Below are positions 38,507 through 39,861 of a stretch of 39,861 nucleotides of DNA, one piece after another; the stretch's first letter is position 1; every line of letters starts with the position of its first letter. Under the pieces are notes generated by a model that made no database searches, was not told the DNA's origin, and worked only from the letters and a program-made list of their open reading frames with translations. A program made the position numbers and the translations under genes. This DNA comes from Methanocorpusculum sp. UBA424 (GTDB lineage: Archaea > Halobacteriota > Methanomicrobia > Methanomicrobiales > Methanocorpusculaceae): the NCBI GenBank assembly GCA_002498375.1, contig DAHC01000002.1:1-39861 (forward strand). The letters are read 5' to 3'.

Positions 38507-39861
38507 ATGACCAGGACCAACTTCGACTACCTTTCAGCAGACCCCGGATTCTCCTCCTTTTCTGACACCGCGATCTCAGCAGAGAAGATCTACTCAATCG
38601 ACACCGCCGCCTGTGTCGTAAACTGCAGAAGGGCACTTGAATTTGCCGTCAAATGGTTATACTCCGTCGATACATCCCTAAAACTCCCCTATCAGGACAA
38701 CCTTGCCACCCTCATCAACACCGAAGAATTCAAAAAACTCATCAGCTGCGATTTAAGAAAACGCATCAGCTTCATCCGGGTCCTTGGAAACAACGCCGCC
38801 CACGGCTCAGCCCAATTCACCCCCGACCAGGCGGAACTCGCACTCGAAAATCTCTTCATCTTCCTTGACTTCATTGCTTACTGTTACAGTCCGGCCTACA
38901 AACCGCGGACCTTTGACCGGACGCTCCTCAAAAATCAGGACACGACCCTCCCTCCTCTCAAAGAAGAAACGCCCCTCGCCCGGCTCATCAATGAAAACAA
39001 ACCGCTCAAAAATGAACTCACCGCGAGAAGAACACAACGCGAACCCTCCTACGTAACAAAACCCCTCGAAATATCAGAATACAAAACCCGGAAAATCTAC
39101 ATCGACACCCAGCTCATCGACGCAGGCTGGGAAAAAGGCAAAGACTGGCTCGACGAATATGAACTGCCCGGCATGCCGAACAGCGGCGGAGTAGGATACG
39201 CCGACTATGTCCTCTTTGGAGACGACGGCAGACCCCTCGCCCTCATCGAAGCGAAAAAGACCTGCAAAGACCCCGCAGTCGGACGTCAGCAGGCAAAACT
39301 CTACGCCGACCTCCTCGAACAGAAATTCGGCAAACGGCCCGTCATCTTCCTCACCAACGGCTTTGAAACCCGGATCTGGAACGACACCAAATACCCTGAA
39401 CGAAAAGTCTCCGGCATCTACGCAAAACGTGACCTCGAAAAAGAGTTTGCCAAACTCGCATTCAGAACCTCCCTTGAAAACATACAGATCAACACATCCA
39501 TCTCCGGCCGCTACTATCAGATGGAGGCCGTAAAAGCTGTTTGCAGGGCATTTGACACGGAAAACAGACGAAAAGCCCTCCTCGTCATGGCAACCGGCAG
39601 CGGAAAAACGCGAACCGTCATCTCCCTCGTCGACATCCTCATCCGGCACGGCTGGGTAAAAAACGTCCTCTTCCTTGCCGACAGAAACCTCCTTGTCACC
39701 CAGGCAAAACGGTCATTCAATGCACTCCTCCCTGACCTCTCACTCACCAACCTCGGTGAAGAAAAAGACAGCCTTTCCGCACGGGCAGTCTTTTCCACCT
39801 ACCAGACAATGATCAACGCCATCGACGATGTCAAAGATGAAAACGGCGGCAGACTATTCAC
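38507..39861 (+). CDS. hsdR: Type I restriction endonuclease subunit HsdR (partial, 3-prime end outside window)
   Basis: The first 451 residues of the restriction and translocation subunit. Residues about 1-125 are a DUF4145-like helical domain (AACVVNCRRALEFAVKWLYSVD; FIRVLGNNAAHG), seen in one group of HsdR proteins. The PD-(D/E)xK nuclease core follows at about 225-255 (GYADYVLFGDDGRPLALIEAKKT, with Asp and EAK). The helicase begins with LLVMATGSGKTRTVISL near residue 365, the Walker A motif, then VLFLADRNLLVTQA. The ATG lies about 33-42 bases after a TATA-like box, so hsdR probably has its own promoter. The gene runs off the end of the window. Confidence 0.94.
   Translation, partial: MTRTNFDYLSADPGFSSFSDTAISAEKIYSIDTAACVVNCRRALEFAVKWLYSVDTSLKLPYQDNLATLINTEEFKKLISCDLRKRISFIRVLGNNAAHGSAQFTPDQAELALENLFIFLDFIAYCYSPAYKPRTFDRTLLKNQDTTLPPLKEETPLARLINENKPLKNELTARRTQREPSYVTKPLEISEYKTRKIYIDTQLIDAGWEKGKDWLDEYELPGMPNSGGVGYADYVLFGDDGRPLALIEAKKTCKDPAVGRQQAKLYADLLEQKFGKRPVIFLTNGFETRIWNDTKYPERKVSGIYAKRDLEKEFAKLAFRTSLENIQINTSISGRYYQMEAVKAVCRAFDTENRRKALLVMATGSGKTRTVISLVDILIRHGWVKNVLFLADRNLLVTQAKRSFNALLPDLSLTNLGEEKDSLSARAVFSTYQTMINAIDDVKDENGGRLF

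Noticed and set aside
38211..38510. Open frame of 99 codons from the ATG after the TATA box in the hsdS-hsdR spacer
   Set aside because: Its middle is encoded by the right inverted-repeat arm and its end overlaps the hsdR start; the composition is not protein-like. I keep a small RNA as the better, still weak, explanation.
1..39861. CRISPR arrays, tRNA or rRNA genes
   Set aside because: I looked for regularly spaced direct repeats and for tRNA T-arm patterns and saw none; the only tandem arrays are the 12 bp triplet at 36211 and the 7 bp units in the 38069-38340 ends.

Overview
The window reads as a chromosomal segment of a hydrogenotrophic methanogen of the order Methanomicrobiales, with Methanocorpusculum or a close relative as the best guess. 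This rests on the archaeal families present (DUF555, DUF2070, DUF4013, diphthine-ammonia ligase, the archaeal riboflavin reductase), on TATA-box promoters with several apparently leaderless genes, on T-tract terminators, and on a 14-gene Mbh hydrogenase. The genus is an inference; no rRNA or tRNA gene is present to test it.

Layout. 1-588 is non-coding and holds a large imperfect inverted repeat. 589-9250 (minus strand) is one operon with the exact gene order mbhA to mbhN of a membrane-bound, ion-pumping [NiFe] hydrogenase, ending in an overlapping GNAT acetyltransferase gene. 9251-12480 holds two DUF4013 membrane-protein paralogues flanking a cupin and a small CxxC protein; a structured repeat lies upstream of each paralogue. 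12801-16371 is grpE-dnaK-dnaJ, followed by an array of hairpins and purH. 18533-27033 is a housekeeping stretch: a zinc-ribbon protein with a deoxyribosyltransferase-like domain, a degenerate EF-Tu-like factor, a 60-residue protein, arfC, uvrC without its usual C-terminal domain, a 75-residue Cys protein, and the DUF555, sugar/nucleoside kinase, dph6 and DUF2070 operon. 27194-28327 is a complete IS5-type insertion sequence.

28352-34402 (minus strand) is the most notable accessory block. An AbrB-type regulator (hgcC), hgcA and hgcB, the corrinoid protein and ferredoxin of mercury methylation, are followed directly by a tightly overlapped eight-gene arsenic operon (ArsD-like, ArsR, a 10-cysteine miniprotein, an ArsP-like permease, ArsC, DUF5714, Acr3, DGC). 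At least five proteins of the block carry short Cys-rich tails of a related CC/CxC style, which suggests shared handling of thiophilic metals.

34640 to the end is a type I restriction-modification locus (hsdM, hsdS, partial hsdR). The 1.1 kb hsdS-hsdR spacer has no convincing gene. It holds a long inverted repeat, two copies of a dispersed double-hairpin element, and a 272 bp inverted-repeat element enclosing a possible miniature transcription unit. The dispersed element recurs in at least four places with compensatory base changes in its stems, and one copy lies inside one arm of the long inverted repeat. It is the best candidate here for an undescribed structured RNA or repeat family.
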